Assembly: GCF_001612825.1 (NCBI RefSeq)
Contig: NZ_BDBE01000030.1
Span: forward strand, 124,001 to 188,000
Length of the DNA: 64,000 bases
Direction: 5' to 3'
Source: Nocardia caishijiensis NBRC 108228
Lineage (GTDB): Bacteria > Actinomycetota > Actinomycetes > Mycobacteriales > Mycobacteriaceae
Shown: piece by piece, positions 1 to 10,315 of the stretch
Layout of the letters: every line of letters begins with the position of its first letter
Numbering within the stretch: the stretch's first letter is position 1
Made by a program: the position numbers and the translations under genes
The notes under the pieces: generated by a model
Told to the model about the DNA's origin: nothing
Seen by the model: the letters and a program-made list of their open reading frames with translations, nothing else
Database searches by the model: none

Positions 1-457
1 CCAGGGTTGGCGAAGCGGTGTTGACCACCCGTCCCGCGCCCGACGCGATGAGATGCGGCCACGCAGCGGCCGTCACGGCAGCGGTGCCGAGGAAATTGAC
101 CTCGATGTGCTGGCGAATGCCGTCGATCGCGTCCGGGCCGAAGGGCGTCATGTGGTTGATGCCCGCATTGTTCACGACGATGTCGAGGCGCCCGAAGGCA
201 TCGATCGCGGTCTGCACGATCGACTCGGCGCCGGTGGTCACATTGTCGTAGTTGGCCACGGCCTTTCCGCCCGCCGCGATGATCTCGGAGACCACGGTGT
301 CGGCGGGGGAGGTGTCGGACCCCTGCCCGGCGGCAGAAGATCCGAAGTCGTTGACAACGACCGATGCCCCCCGTGAGGCCAGCAGCAGCGCGTGCGAACG
401 GCCGAGCCCCCGGCCGCCGCCCGTGACGATGGCGACCTTCCCGTCGAAACGCAACAT
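1..457 (-). CDS. SDR family NAD(P)-dependent oxidoreductase (3' end outside window)
   Basis: Reading from ATG at 457 on the minus strand gives an N-terminal Rossmann fold with the cofactor motif TGGGRGLG at about residues 12-19, then NNAG at about residue 95. This is the classical short-chain dehydrogenase pattern. The long insertion between beta2 and the NNAG strand resembles SDRs of the multifunctional-enzyme type 2 / 3-hydroxyacyl-CoA dehydrogenase group, but the substrate cannot be told. The YxxxK active site lies beyond position 1, so the gene is cut by the window edge and not necessarily truncated. An AT-rich stretch at 524-547 is its likely promoter region. Confidence 0.85.
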   Translation of the reverse strand, partial: MLRFDGKVAIVTGGGRGLGRSHALLLASRGASVVVNDFGSSAAGQGSDTSPADTVVSEIIAAGGKAVANYDNVTTGAESIVQTAIDAFGRLDIVVNNAGINHMTPFGPDAIDGIRQHIEVNFLGTAAVTAAAWPHLIASGAGRVVNTASPTL

Positions 458-523
458 GGTCTCTCACTTCCCTCCATGCGTGGCATGGACGCAGGTCGAT
501 GAGCCGCAGGGTGACCCATCGGG

Positions 524-547
524 ATTTAAAATATATTTAATAGTATA
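524..547. promoter_or_regulatory. AT-rich promoter/operator-like stretch between the SDR and GYD genes
   Basis: A run made almost only of A and T (524-547) sits in very GC-rich DNA. It contains a small inverted repeat, ttaaa at 526-530 and tttaa at 536-540. It lies about 70 bp upstream of the SDR start at 457 and about 210 bp upstream of the GYD gene. The position and composition suggest a promoter or operator; no regulator is identified. Confidence 0.4.
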
Positions 548-757
548 TGGCGCCTATCGCGCCGACGCGCAAGCGATCGGCGAAATCAGCTCGCGGGGGT
601 GGTGAGGTCGGCGCGGCTCGGATGGTGGAGTTGCCGAATCGGCTAGGGTCGCCATTGCCCCGCGACGTGGCGGCGCCGTGTGGGTTCACGGGGAAGGTTC
701 GTCTCGACCGACTGCCCGGTCGAGGCGAACCGCGCCGCCCTCGGCAATGGGGCGAGA

Positions 758-1064
758 GTGGCGCGCGTCAGCTATTTCCAGGAAGGTGCCCAAGGGCTGC
801 TCGCGCAGGGCGGAAGCGCCCGCCGTGGAACGATCACGGAGATGGTGGAGAGTGTCGTGGGTTCGGTGGAGTCGTGTTACTTCGCCTTCGGGGAAGACGA
901 TCTGTTCGTCATCGGTGACGTTCCTGACGACGTGGCGGCTGCGGCGCTCGCGATTCGTACCGCGGCCACCGGTGCCGCGATCTCGCACACGGTCCGTTTT
1001 GCTGACGCCGGCTCAGATCGATGAAGCCGTCGCGTTGAATGTCACCTACCGGCCGCCGACGTAA
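758..1064 (+). pseudogene. GYD domain-containing protein, single-base frameshift
   Basis: From GTG 758 the frame reads a typical GYD-domain protein: a short beta strand, the GLLAQGGSARR segment, then FAFGEDDLFVIGDVPD, which fits the family's usual ~100 residues. At about 994-995 (ggtccg) the frame breaks. The family's C-terminus (LLTPAQIDEA) continues in the next frame to TAA at 1062-1064. Removing one C restores a 101-aa protein of normal length. This is either a recent loss-of-function mutation or a sequencing error. GYD proteins are small alpha/beta-barrel-like proteins of unknown function. The gene converges on and overlaps the hydrolase at 1046. Confidence 0.65.
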
Positions 1065-1762
1065 CAGCCCGCACGGCAGGAACGCCGTGTCCGACGCTCG
1101 GGGCGGCGTGGTCCCGGGCGGTGTCCGACAGTGAACCGTTCCGGCGACATCTCCCCGGTGAGGAAGTCGACGATCGTTTCGGCTACGGCGCGGTGGGCGG
1201 GTTCGTGGAGCAGATCGTGCCCGGCATCGGGAACTTCCCGCAGGGTGACCGTTGGCTGATCCGCGCACCACATTCTGATCGTGTCGATCCTGGCCCGCCG
1301 ATCGTCACGTCCGTGCAAGGCGAGGGTGGGAACTCCGGGCCCCGGAACGGCGAGGGTGTGCGCCAGTTCCGGGGTTCCGGTGAGGACGACTCGCGAAATG
1401 TCCCGCACTCCATGAGATGTCGCCTGCATCGCGATGAGCGCCGTCCCCGCGCCGAGGGAGTGTCCGACCAGTGCAAGCGAGACGGAAGAGTCCGCGGATC
1501 GAGCGATGGCGGTCAAGTGCAATGCCGCAGCGGCGAGATCTTCGATCGGCGGGATATCATCGAACGTGCCTTCGCTGAGTCCGTGTCCTGGGTGGTCGAT
1601 GCCCCAGACGTCGATGTGGTGCCGAGTGAGGAATCTGGCGAACCGGTGGTAGTCCGCACTCTGCTGCCCGAGGCCGTGGAGAAGGATCACGGCCATCTGT
1701 GGCTGTGTTGCCTGCCACCGCCGGTAGTGGACCAGCCCGTTCGGTCCATCGAAGAAGAGCAC
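1046..1762 (-). CDS. Alpha/beta fold hydrolase
   Basis: 238 aa from a GTG start at 1762. It has the HG oxyanion motif (LLHGLG, ~residue 28), the nucleophile elbow GHSLG (~residue 120), a D in HGRDDRR (~residue 170) and a late catalytic H in DAGHDLLHE. It fits the serine hydrolase / monoacylglycerol-lipase-like (Hydrolase_4) class. The last ~30 residues are rich in Arg and overlap the GYD gene on the other strand, so that tail may not be conserved. No signal peptide is seen, so it is probably cytoplasmic. A candidate iron box lies about 20 bp upstream of the start, which suggests iron repression. The substrate is unknown. Confidence 0.8.
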   Translation of the reverse strand: MLFFDGPNGLVHYRRWQATQPQMAVILLHGLGQQSADYHRFARFLTRHHIDVWGIDHPGHGLSEGTFDDIPPIEDLAAAALHLTAIARSADSSVSLALVGHSLGAGTALIAMQATSHGVRDISRVVLTGTPELAHTLAVPGPGVPTLALHGRDDRRARIDTIRMWCADQPTVTLREVPDAGHDLLHEPAHRAVAETIVDFLTGEMSPERFTVGHRPGPRRPERRTRRSCRAGCYVGGR

Positions 1763-1781
1763 AGTCGAAGTGTGCCAGAAG

Positions 1782-1800
1782 TAAGCAAAGCCTTACCTGT
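1782..1800. promoter_or_regulatory. Candidate IdeR/DtxR iron box upstream of the hydrolase
   Basis: Positions 1782-1800 match about 15 of 19 positions of the actinobacterial iron-box consensus TWAGGTWAGSCTWACCTWA. The dyad arms gtaag (1781-1785) and cttac (1792-1796) are visible. It lies 20 bp upstream of the minus-strand hydrolase start, a normal place for repression by Fe-IdeR. The match was made by eye. Confidence 0.45.
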
Positions 1801-1905
1801 GTGGCAGGTCACACCAGACTCGGCCGATGCCTCCACCTACGGATTCCGGCGTGAACGCGACCTCGTGGGGCTCTCCTCACGAACCTGCCGCCGTCGGCCA
1901 TAGGG

Positions 1906-3261
1906 TCATCCTCGATTTCTCGGAATCCAATTGCCGTGGAATCCGTTCGGTACCCGAACAGGAAGCCGCACCTCGGCGATCGGCCCACCGCTCAGGTCTG
2001 CGGCATCGATGATCGCCAGATGGCTGGTGTCACGGGCGCGGTCGTGGACGAAGGTCATCAGGTATCCGTCGTCGTCACCGGCGGTCTCGGCGCGCGGCAC
2101 GAACACCGCCTCTCCGCAGGTGTTCCCGGTGGGCAGTCGCAGCACCTGGCGAGCACTGCCACGGCTGAAGTCGTATTTGTAGATCTGGGAGTGCGCCGGT
2201 CGCGGGTCCATGGAGAAGCTTGTGACGTAACCGAACCGGTAGGGCAGCCCGACGTCGGCGTCGGCGACCCGCGGGTACTCGATATCGGCATCATCGAGCG
2301 GCTCCTCGGTGACCGCGCCTGAATCGAGGTGCAGTGTCCAGCGATGCAACCGCGGCAGACCGCCGGTGCGATCGGCGGGTCCATCGCGCCACAGGGACGG
2401 CATGCGGCCGCCGACGACCACGATGGTGTTTCCGGCGTCGAAGGCGTTCATCGTGTGCCACATGTAGCAGGGCTCGACCTCGAACCAGCGCACGGCCCCA
2501 CCGTGTCGGGGCATGACTCCGAAGCGGGCGCCGTGCGTATCGTCCCATCGCCACGGCAACCCGGCGGCCGTGGCGACCGGGTCGAACACCACCGGCAGGT
2601 CCAAAAAGATCACCGCCGTTGCGGTGATCGCGAAGTCATGCATCATCGTCGCCCGGGGAACGGTGATCTCTTTCGCCTGCAACAGATCTCCGTTCGCCGC
2701 GGCTCGGTAGTAGGTCAGGAACGGGGGACGTTGCCGGGCTCCGAAGAACATCAGTTCGCCGGTAGTCGGGCAGATCTTCGGGTGCGCGGTCATCGGGGTG
2801 CGCAGTGCGTCGCAGAAGGTGAACGGCCCCACTGTCTCGAGCTCGGGGGTGATCTCGTAAGGGAAACCTCCCTCCTCGAGCGCCAGGACTCGGCCCGCAT
2901 GGGTGATCACGTGGGTGTTGGCCGTGGTCACGCGGAAATCTATGGTGCCGTCGACCGGGTGGAAGGCGAGCTGAAATCGCGACTTGCCGGGATTCTCCGA
3001 CAGCGGGGTCCGCACGTATCGATTGCGATACCAGGTGGCGCGGCCGTCGGCCAGGGACACCGCGTGCACCATGCCGTCACCAGCGAAGTAGTGCGTCGAG
3101 GTTCCCGTGCGCGGATTCGGTCCGTTGCGCACGAACACTCCGTCGAGGTCGCGGGGGATCTGGCCGGTCACTGCGGTCGGCTCCACAGTCACTTCCTCGG
3201 TGACCGGACTGTTGTTGCCTATCAGGTGCAGGGGGCCGTCATCGCGCTGTGTCGTCGTCAC
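1906..3261 (-). CDS. Carotenoid oxygenase family protein
   Basis: 451 aa, the usual length for bacterial carotenoid/apocarotenoid/lignostilbene cleavage oxygenases. The N-terminus carries the family start (GVFVRNGPNPR, ~41-51, then HYFAGDGMVH). The four iron-ligand histidines of the beta-propeller can be placed at H160 (AHPK), H208 (MMHDF), H269 (MWHTM) and H442 (GFHGNW). The C-terminus ends just after the last His, as in the family. It is a non-haem Fe(II) dioxygenase cleaving a C=C bond in a polyene or stilbene. The gene stands alone with an ATG start; no carotenoid synthesis genes lie nearby, so the substrate is open. Confidence 0.92.
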   Translation of the reverse strand: MTTTQRDDGPLHLIGNNSPVTEEVTVEPTAVTGQIPRDLDGVFVRNGPNPRTGTSTHYFAGDGMVHAVSLADGRATWYRNRYVRTPLSENPGKSRFQLAFHPVDGTIDFRVTTANTHVITHAGRVLALEEGGFPYEITPELETVGPFTFCDALRTPMTAHPKICPTTGELMFFGARQRPPFLTYYRAAANGDLLQAKEITVPRATMMHDFAITATAVIFLDLPVVFDPVATAAGLPWRWDDTHGARFGVMPRHGGAVRWFEVEPCYMWHTMNAFDAGNTIVVVGGRMPSLWRDGPADRTGGLPRLHRWTLHLDSGAVTEEPLDDADIEYPRVADADVGLPYRFGYVTSFSMDPRPAHSQIYKYDFSRGSARQVLRLPTGNTCGEAVFVPRAETAGDDDGYLMTFVHDRARDTSHLAIIDAADLSGGPIAEVRLPVRVPNGFHGNWIPRNRG

Positions 3262-3646
3262 TCGCTGTACTCCTGTTTCGTCGTCGGAACGCCAGAGTGC
3301 ATCGAGAACCGGCGCAGAAACAGTCTTGTTCTTTTCGATACCGTCAGCCGGTCGCAGTATCCGCTGGTCCCAGCGTTGCGAATTCGGGTGCCTATTGTGA
3401 GTGGGCAGGAGTCAGCCTCCGACTTGTCCTCGAATCGGGGTAGGGACGCGTCAGGTCGCTGCCCGGATGAAACTTTCTCGCCCCGCTCCTGTAGGCGCTG
3501 GAAATTTCTCAATACTTCGGCTCGGAAGCTGTGGGCTTTCCAGGCAATGTTTTTCAGGGCTCGAAGGGGTGTCTACTGGATTTACCCGCCATCTGGAGAT
3601 TTCGGTGTTGATCAACCTGTTCGGCGGGAATTCCGAGGAGAATCGA
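3262..3646. other. Intergenic region, no gene recognised
   Basis: 385 bp between the carotenoid oxygenase start and the small gene at 3647. Open frames here have no protein-like composition. It should hold the divergent promoters of both genes; no clear operator was found. Confidence 0.5.
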
Positions 3647-3952
3647 ATGAACGACAGTGCTGTCTTCGTCGTCGACCGGCTGCAACTCGCCGGCATCGTG
3701 AGTGCCGCCCACGCGAGAGCTCTGGACATCGCTACCGCCCACGGTCTCCGGATCGTGCACACCATCGTCGAACCCGGCACAGACTTGGAGTCGTTGCTCG
3801 AGTACATCGACACCCATGGGATCGCTGTAGCCATCACTCCCACGTATCGACATATCCAGAACAACCCGACCTGGGTACGTACCCGCTGCGATCTGATCAC
3901 CACGGATCCGCCGTCCTACCAGCGCCGCCAACGACGCCTGGTCCTCTCCTGA
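3647..3952 (+). CDS. Hypothetical protein (101 aa)
   Basis: ATG 3647 is preceded by a good ribosome binding site (gaggag, 3635-3640), which decides the start over the longer open frame. The 101-aa product is soluble, with alternating strand/helix pattern (VFVVDRLQL, HGLRIVHTIVEP, IDTHGIAVAITP). It looks like one small Rossmann-like alpha/beta unit, vaguely like the N-terminal part of a resolvase, but has no catalytic motif I can name. It stands alone downstream of a divergent promoter region. Function unknown. Confidence 0.6.
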   Translation: MNDSAVFVVDRLQLAGIVSAAHARALDIATAHGLRIVHTIVEPGTDLESLLEYIDTHGIAVAITPTYRHIQNNPTWVRTRCDLITTDPPSYQRRQRRLVLS

Positions 3953-4218
3953 ACCGCGGCGAACGCGACATGACCGGGCCGGGCCCGAATGCCGTTACGG
4001 TCGGCTCCCATTCGCCTCGAGCGTCTGCTTTCTCGGTCGGCCCGAGCGCAGCGCGGTCGAGGGTGGGGCATTCGACTCGCCGATCAGGGCGGCATCTGCT
4101 GCCTACGAGCGCGGGGAGCCGGGGTTCTGGGCGGTCGTTTCGTGTTCGGTTCGGCGTCTCGTCGACGCCGGGCTCAACCGGTCACGGTTGCATCGTGGCC
4201 GCGTCAAGAAGGCAAGCC

Positions 4219-4813
4219 CTAACCGACCGTGACCGACAATGTCGGCTTGCCATCCGACGATCCACCCTTCTGCGTGAGGTATCCCCACATTTCGTCGATC
4301 ATCGGTTGTAGCAACAGTGTTCCGAACTGGCGCACCATCAGTCCGATGATCTGTGTCGATTCCGGGCGGTTTGTCGACGCGAGACCCGCCTCGCGTAATT
4401 TGGCCACCTCGCTGCGGCTCAGTTCGGTGAGTCGCTCGAGCAGCCGACCCGAGCCTCGCGGATCCAGCACGGTCCGCCGGATGTAGTTCACCACCGACGG
4501 GTGTGTCTCGAGCATTCGCCGCACCGATTCGTCGCGGCGCGAGGCGATCTCCGCGGGTGTGCCCACGTCGGGCACTGCCGCGATCGCCAGAGCGTAGTAG
4601 TCGACAACCAGTTGCTCCACCGCCACGCGCAGGCCGTCCTTGGTTTTGAAGTGATGCTGCACCAACCCCACCGTCACCCCGGCCGCCGCGGCGACGCCTC
4701 GCATCGAGACACGGTCTTCGCCGTGTTCGGCGTACAGGTCGAGCGCGGCGTTGCGGATGCGGGCCTTCGCGGTGAGGTCGTCGTCGCTGGCGTCCAGGAC
4801 AAGAGCGCGGATG
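4219..4813 (-). pseudogene. TetR/AcrR family regulator with 5' end lost at a junction
   Basis: The helix-turn-helix is intact (KARIRNAALDLYAEHG, then VSMRGVAAAAGVTVG and LVQHHFKTKDGLR), followed by a TetR ligand domain of normal length ending at 4219. Upstream of the HTH, at about 4800-4820, the sequence changes abruptly into the antisense of a Baeyer-Villiger monooxygenase. In the TetR frame no ATG, GTG or TTG occurs between the HTH and ATG 4923, and that ATG lies inside the antisense monooxygenase. The native start is therefore missing. It might still be expressed from 4923 with about 40 foreign residues, but a broken gene is more likely. Confidence 0.65.
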
Positions 4814-4817
4814 TGCG

Positions 4818-5925
<1,108 letters not shown>

Positions 5926-6232
5926 GATGATCCGCTGATGTCGTCGGTTTCTCAAGGATCTCTCAGATCGACCCGTATTGAACCCCCACAGGTTCCTACC
6001 TGCGGTTTTGCGACTTACCAGACTCGGCTGACCTCCGTGGCTCACGGCTATATGTGCAGGTCAGAGTCCGGAGGGCGATTCGACCACTACGCACACCAGC
6101 TGATTCGGCAGACATCGTTGGCTCAGCTCGCCGATCCCGGCGAGCTCAGATTCAGCTGCGACGGCGCCGCGGCAGTCGATCACCTTTCCCGGTGACCTCG
6201 CTGAGGCCAGCGTTGCACCGGGCACCGCGGAT

Positions 6233-7150
6233 TTGATGGGGCGTGTCCGGTCCTCGCACGCGTGCTTGCTGCATGATCGGGAGTTTGCGCGGCGACACGG
6301 AACCCCTGCCGACGGCTGGTTGATCGAGCGATTCAGCAAGTGCGGGTTGATGGTCAACTCCGACGTCGAGCCCGGCGCGGGCTATATCTTCGAGTTGTCG
6401 CTTGCCGATGCATATTTCAGCATCGACCGCGACCAGGACATCGCCGAAGCGGTCGGTGGTCATGAGGTGTTCCGGTCACGAACCAGCTACGGCACCCACG
6501 ACTGCACCTACTACCTTCCGATCGGCAAGACAGGGTTCGCGCACGGCGTGCGCGGTCGGCGTGTCCATTCCCCCGGCCAGCTCAGCGAATGGCCTGCGCG
6601 CTGCGAATCCACCAAGGAGTACCTGGGTGCTCTGGCGGATACATTGATCGAGATGCCTCCGCGTGACATCGGCGCATCGCCTGGCTCACGGTCCCTGGTG
6701 CAGAAGAATCCCTGCGCGGCTGATGCGAAGATGCGGGATTTGTTTCCCGGCTGGAACGGTGGACCGACCGAGTGGAGCAGCGCGTACTCGTGCACTATCG
6801 ACTCGAGCAAGCCGGGGGACCCCTACAAGATCACCGTCACAGCGACGTTCATGCGTAACAACGAGCAAGCCGCGGTACGACCGGAAGACCGGGTCGTCAC
6901 GCACGACGGTCTGAGTGGGGTCGAATACCCTTCGACGGGAAACGCTGCACTGCTGGCACCCAACAAATGTGGCTACGCGCTGACCTATGTTCCGGCCGCG
7001 GTGCCGGGGGCAGCCACGGCGCACGTGGTTAGTCTGTCGGTGGACGCTGCCCCGCACAACCCGCTGGCTGCCAGTTGGCCTGCTGCGCCGTTCGACATGT
7101 GCGAGCAAGCTCGGGCGGTCAGCACTGCGGTCCTGGCAGGCATCGGCTGA
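6233..7150 (+). CDS. Hypothetical protein, possibly exported, 5' end uncertain
   Basis: About 305 aa from TTG 6233 (or ATG 6236). The protein has several spaced cysteines (SKCGLMV, HDCTYY, ARCEST, KNPCAAD, YSCTI, NKCGYA, DMCEQA). These are typical of secreted actinobacterial proteins or DUF3558-like lipoproteins with disulphides, but no signal peptide or lipobox is in frame. Protein-like sequence continues upstream of 6233 in the same frame until a stop at about 6101, so the real N-terminus may have been lost at the rearranged BVMO junction. I do not recognise the family. No operon partner. Confidence 0.5.
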   Translation: MMGRVRSSHACLLHDREFARRHGTPADGWLIERFSKCGLMVNSDVEPGAGYIFELSLADAYFSIDRDQDIAEAVGGHEVFRSRTSYGTHDCTYYLPIGKTGFAHGVRGRRVHSPGQLSEWPARCESTKEYLGALADTLIEMPPRDIGASPGSRSLVQKNPCAADAKMRDLFPGWNGGPTEWSSAYSCTIDSSKPGDPYKITVTATFMRNNEQAAVRPEDRVVTHDGLSGVEYPSTGNAALLAPNKCGYALTYVPAAVPGAATAHVVSLSVDAAPHNPLAASWPAAPFDMCEQARAVSTAVLAGIG

Positions 7151-7384
7151 CAGCCGACCACCCGGTGGTCGCCACCCCCTCGTAGTCTTCGTAGGTCGTG
7201 ATCGGTTGTGGTGCATGATGTTCGGTCGTGACCGACCAACAATCGTTGCGTTTGGTGCCCGTGGGGTCAGCGGACGGTATTTGAAGCAGTGGGAGCCGGA
7301 CTGGCTCCGTTGGGTGGCACCGAACAGGCGGCAACGGTGTGTTCACGCAGCCAGCGGCTCAGGGGACAGCAGAGATCCGGCGGT

Positions 7385-8290
7385 TCAGCCCGTGGACGGT
7401 GGGAACTGCGTCGTCGAGTCGGTAATGGCCTCGCTGAGTTGGCGTGGTGTGATCCCGATCGCGTCACGAAGGTCCGCGCCCTTCAGATTGGCTCCGGTGA
7501 GCTTCGCCTCCGCCAGCGCTGCGCCCCTGAAGTCTCCGGCGGAGAGATCGGCGCCTGTGAAGTCGGCGCCGTTGAGCCGGGTCTCACGGAAGTTCGCTCC
7601 ATGGCAGGTGGCCTCGGTCAGGTTCGCCTCGATCAGGTCGACATGATCGAGCATCGCGGAGGCGAGGTCGGCACGGGAGAGATCAGTGCGACTGAGGTCG
7701 GCGCCGGTGAGCCGCGCCTTCGGGAGGTAGAATTCGTGCAGATCGGCTCCGGGGACCCGGATTCCCGTGAGGTCGAGCGGCTCCTCGTGGGCGCGTGAAC
7801 CCTTGTCGGGATGTGGCTGGCTGCGCAGCACCCCGAGTGCGACCGCGATGTCGCCCGGCAGGTGGTCAGCGGATTGATGCGTGGCGTGCTCGCGCAGCAT
7901 GTGGGCGAGAAGCTTGCGTCCCCGATTGCGTTCGCGTGGTGCGTCTTCCATGAGCGCTTGAATCGCCCAGGCGCCGCCCGCACGAGTGACAGATTTGTCG
8001 GAGTCGAGGTGTGTCACCGCAGTGTTGAAGCGATCGATATTCTTGCTGCTCCGGTCCAGTTGGACTTTCATCGCGGTGTAGACGACGGTCGCGGCACCGA
8101 CACACAGGGCGAGGACGGGCACGAATTGTCCGCGCAACGCGGCAGCGGCGGCGAGGCTGTCCTTGTCGTCGAGTCGCTGGAGCTGATCGGCTGCCAGCCA
8201 CACGGGCAGCTGATAGATCAGGTACAACAGGCACACGGTGGCTGCGATGCTACCGAGCCCGAGAATCAGCAGTTTCGGTCGTGTCGTCAT
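7385..8290 (-). CDS. Membrane-anchored pentapeptide repeat protein
   Basis: 301 aa from ATG 8290. Two N-terminal transmembrane helices (about 7-28 and 55-72) are followed by a helical linker that includes RAGGAWAIQAL. The C-terminal half (about 170-285) is a run of A(D/N)LXX pentapeptides such as ADLSRTDLSRADL, which fold into a right-handed quadrilateral beta-helix. The architecture resembles actinobacterial membrane pentapeptide proteins. Its job is unknown; soluble relatives mimic DNA, but nothing here shows that. It diverges from the STAND ATPase gene with under 70 bp between starts, so the two probably share a control region. Confidence 0.85.
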   Translation of the reverse strand: MTTRPKLLILGLGSIAATVCLLYLIYQLPVWLAADQLQRLDDKDSLAAAAALRGQFVPVLALCVGAATVVYTAMKVQLDRSSKNIDRFNTAVTHLDSDKSVTRAGGAWAIQALMEDAPRERNRGRKLLAHMLREHATHQSADHLPGDIAVALGVLRSQPHPDKGSRAHEEPLDLTGIRVPGADLHEFYLPKARLTGADLSRTDLSRADLASAMLDHVDLIEANLTEATCHGANFRETRLNGADFTGADLSAGDFRGAALAEAKLTGANLKGADLRDAIGITPRQLSEAITDSTTQFPPSTG

Positions 8291-8356
8291 GGCCGTCCCG
8301 GTGTCGTAGAGTGCTCAGTGTTCGGGGTGACTGTACGTGGGCGACGGGTTGGGGCG

Positions 8357-10315
8357 ATGGCGCGGTCGAGATCGAATCTGCTACTACCAGAACGCAATAC
8401 GGGTTTCGTCAATCAGGTGGGCGTGCTCGGCGATGCGATCGCGCACATCTTCGATCGGGCTGCGAACCAGATGGTCGTGATCGCAGGACCGCCGGGATCG
8501 GGAAAGTCCGCGACGGCGATCGAGCTGGCGCACAAGGTCGGCACGCGGTTTCGGGACGGGGTGCTGTACTTCGACTTCGCCACTGCCGGTGAGCATCCCG
8601 AATCGGTCGCCGAATTACTGAAGTGGGCATTGCTCGAGCTCGGCGTGGGTGAAGAGATCCCGGACGACCCGGGCATGCGGCGATCAATGTACGCGGCGCG
8701 AACGTCGGGCGGGTCCTATGTCATCGTTCTGGACGGGGTTCTCTCCGACAGTCAGGTGAATGCGCTTCGCCCCGGCCCGGGAACCTCGCTGCTGTTGGTC
8801 ACCGAGACTCGTGCGGTCACGAGAGTCACCAGTGGCAAGCTGTTCGTAGTCGACGAGCTGGCCGAGCAGGAAGCGCTGCAGATCTTCGCCGGAGTAGCTG
8901 GAACGGACCGCGTTGCCGCCGAGCACGATGCGGCCCGAGAGATCGTCCGGCTGTGCGATCACCTGCCACTGGCGCTTGTTGTCGCCGGTTCCACCGTATG
9001 TCGGATCGCGCGGCGCCACACGACACCGTTGGCCGACATCGCCACTCGGCTCCGCGATGAGCGCCGTCGCCATACCGTATTCACCCCGAATGTCGTGTTC
9101 GGTGCGGCCTACAGTGCCCTGCCCGGCCCAGTTCAACGGTGCTACCGGGCGCTCGGGTTGCGATGCCACGGTGCGACGATGACCGCGGAGAGCATGGCCG
9201 CCGCACTGGATGCCCAGGACTGGGAGGCCGAAGACTGGCTCAACGTGCTCGCCGACAATCACCTGATCCGGGCGGCGAACGACCGCTACAGCGTCCGTGA
9301 GCTGGTTGTCGACCACACCCGTGAGATAGACGACAGGCCCGCGACGCAACGTCGAGATGAGGAAGCTCGGCTGATCCACTACTGGGATGTGCGGATCACC
9401 GCTGCCGACACCTTGCTGGCCCCCGCACGCCCGTGGCGGCCGCTGCTGTTTCCCGGACTCACAGCTGCGGCGTGGTTCACCGATTCGCAGCAAGCTCGGA
9501 AATGGCTGCTCATGTCGCGGCGAAGCATCATGTCCGCAGCCGAGTACGCCGTCGAAAGAGGCGACGGCGACATCGTTGTGCGGTGGTGCGTGCTGCTGTG
9601 GCCGTTCTATGAGAAGGAGAAGCTGCTCGACGACCTGCTCGATCTCCACACGCTGGGGATCCGGGACACGACCGACCCGATCACGTTGGCCGTGTTGCAC
9701 ATGCAAATCGGGTACGCGCATCTGTGGCGACGGCACTTCGCGTCCGCAGTAGTCGAATTCGCAAAGTCGCTCGAGCTGTCGGACAATCGTGAGGTGACGG
9801 GGAGCGCGCTCGAAGGGCTCGGTTTGGCCGAGTTCGGGCAAGGTGATGTCACAGGCGCACGGGTCTCATTGCGTCGCAACCTCGAAATCGCCCGCGAGAC
9901 AGGAATTGCCCGGCGGATCGCGCTGGCGGTGTTCCACCTTGCCAAAACTGAGCCCGCAGACGTGGCATTGCTGTTGCTGACGGAGGCGCGCGCCGCGTTC
10001 CTCGCCGAGCCGACGGACGAAGCCGAGAATGTGGCGAAGGTGCAGTACTGGCAGGGGCGTAAGTTCGCTGAACGAGATGATCACGCTGCGGCCGTCCTCG
10101 ACTACAGGGCGGCGTTGGGGATCATGTCGGATCGACGCCGCGTTTTCGATCAGGCCGAGATCTACGTGGCGCTCGCCGAATCGACGTGGTCGCTGGGTGA
10201 TGCCGCGGAAGCAACGAGGTTGTTCGAACGGGCCATCACCTTGTACCTGGACTCGGGTTTCACAGATCTGGCTGAGCAGACGCGAATGAACCGTGACCGA
10301 CTGTGCGCACCGTGA
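8357..10315 (+). CDS. STAND-type NB-ARC ATPase with C-terminal TPR repeats
   Basis: 652 aa from ATG 8357; GTG 8318 or 8327 would add 10-13 residues. Walker A is AGPPGSGKSA (~40-49), a Walker B-like strand is VIVLDGV (~118-124), and the GLPLAL-type motif HLPLALVVAGS (~200) is present, so this is an AP-ATPase of the STAND class. A winged-helix-like segment follows, then from about 400 several TPR units (IGYAHLWRRHFASAVVEFAKSLEL; EGLGLAEFGQGDVTGARVSL). No DNA-binding or effector domain (BTAD, nuclease, TIR) is fused. STAND proteins oligomerise on ligand sensing, in regulation or phage defence. It diverges from a membrane pentapeptide protein. Its 3' end overlaps the next convergent gene by 56 bp. 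Confidence 0.8.
   Translation: MARSRSNLLLPERNTGFVNQVGVLGDAIAHIFDRAANQMVVIAGPPGSGKSATAIELAHKVGTRFRDGVLYFDFATAGEHPESVAELLKWALLELGVGEEIPDDPGMRRSMYAARTSGGSYVIVLDGVLSDSQVNALRPGPGTSLLLVTETRAVTRVTSGKLFVVDELAEQEALQIFAGVAGTDRVAAEHDAAREIVRLCDHLPLALVVAGSTVCRIARRHTTPLADIATRLRDERRRHTVFTPNVVFGAAYSALPGPVQRCYRALGLRCHGATMTAESMAAALDAQDWEAEDWLNVLADNHLIRAANDRYSVRELVVDHTREIDDRPATQRRDEEARLIHYWDVRITAADTLLAPARPWRPLLFPGLTAAAWFTDSQQARKWLLMSRRSIMSAAEYAVERGDGDIVVRWCVLLWPFYEKEKLLDDLLDLHTLGIRDTTDPITLAVLHMQIGYAHLWRRHFASAVVEFAKSLELSDNREVTGSALEGLGLAEFGQGDVTGARVSLRRNLEIARETGIARRIALAVFHLAKTEPADVALLLLTEARAAFLAEPTDEAENVAKVQYWQGRKFAERDDHAAAVLDYRAALGIMSDRRRVFDQAEIYVALAESTWSLGDAAEATRLFERAITLYLDSGFTDLAEQTRMNRDRLCAP

Noticed and set aside
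2329..4311. A 660-codon plus-strand open frame
   Set aside because: It runs antisense to the carotenoid oxygenase and through unrelated intergenic DNA; composition is not protein-like.
5985..6075. A phrase around 6000-6070 that looked like the end of an integrase or insertion element
   Set aside because: No inverted repeats, target duplication or transposase fragment could be found, so there is no support for a mobile element.
7151..7384. Possible small gene between the hypothetical protein and the pentapeptide gene
   Set aside because: The only start with a protein-like beginning stops after about 19 codons.
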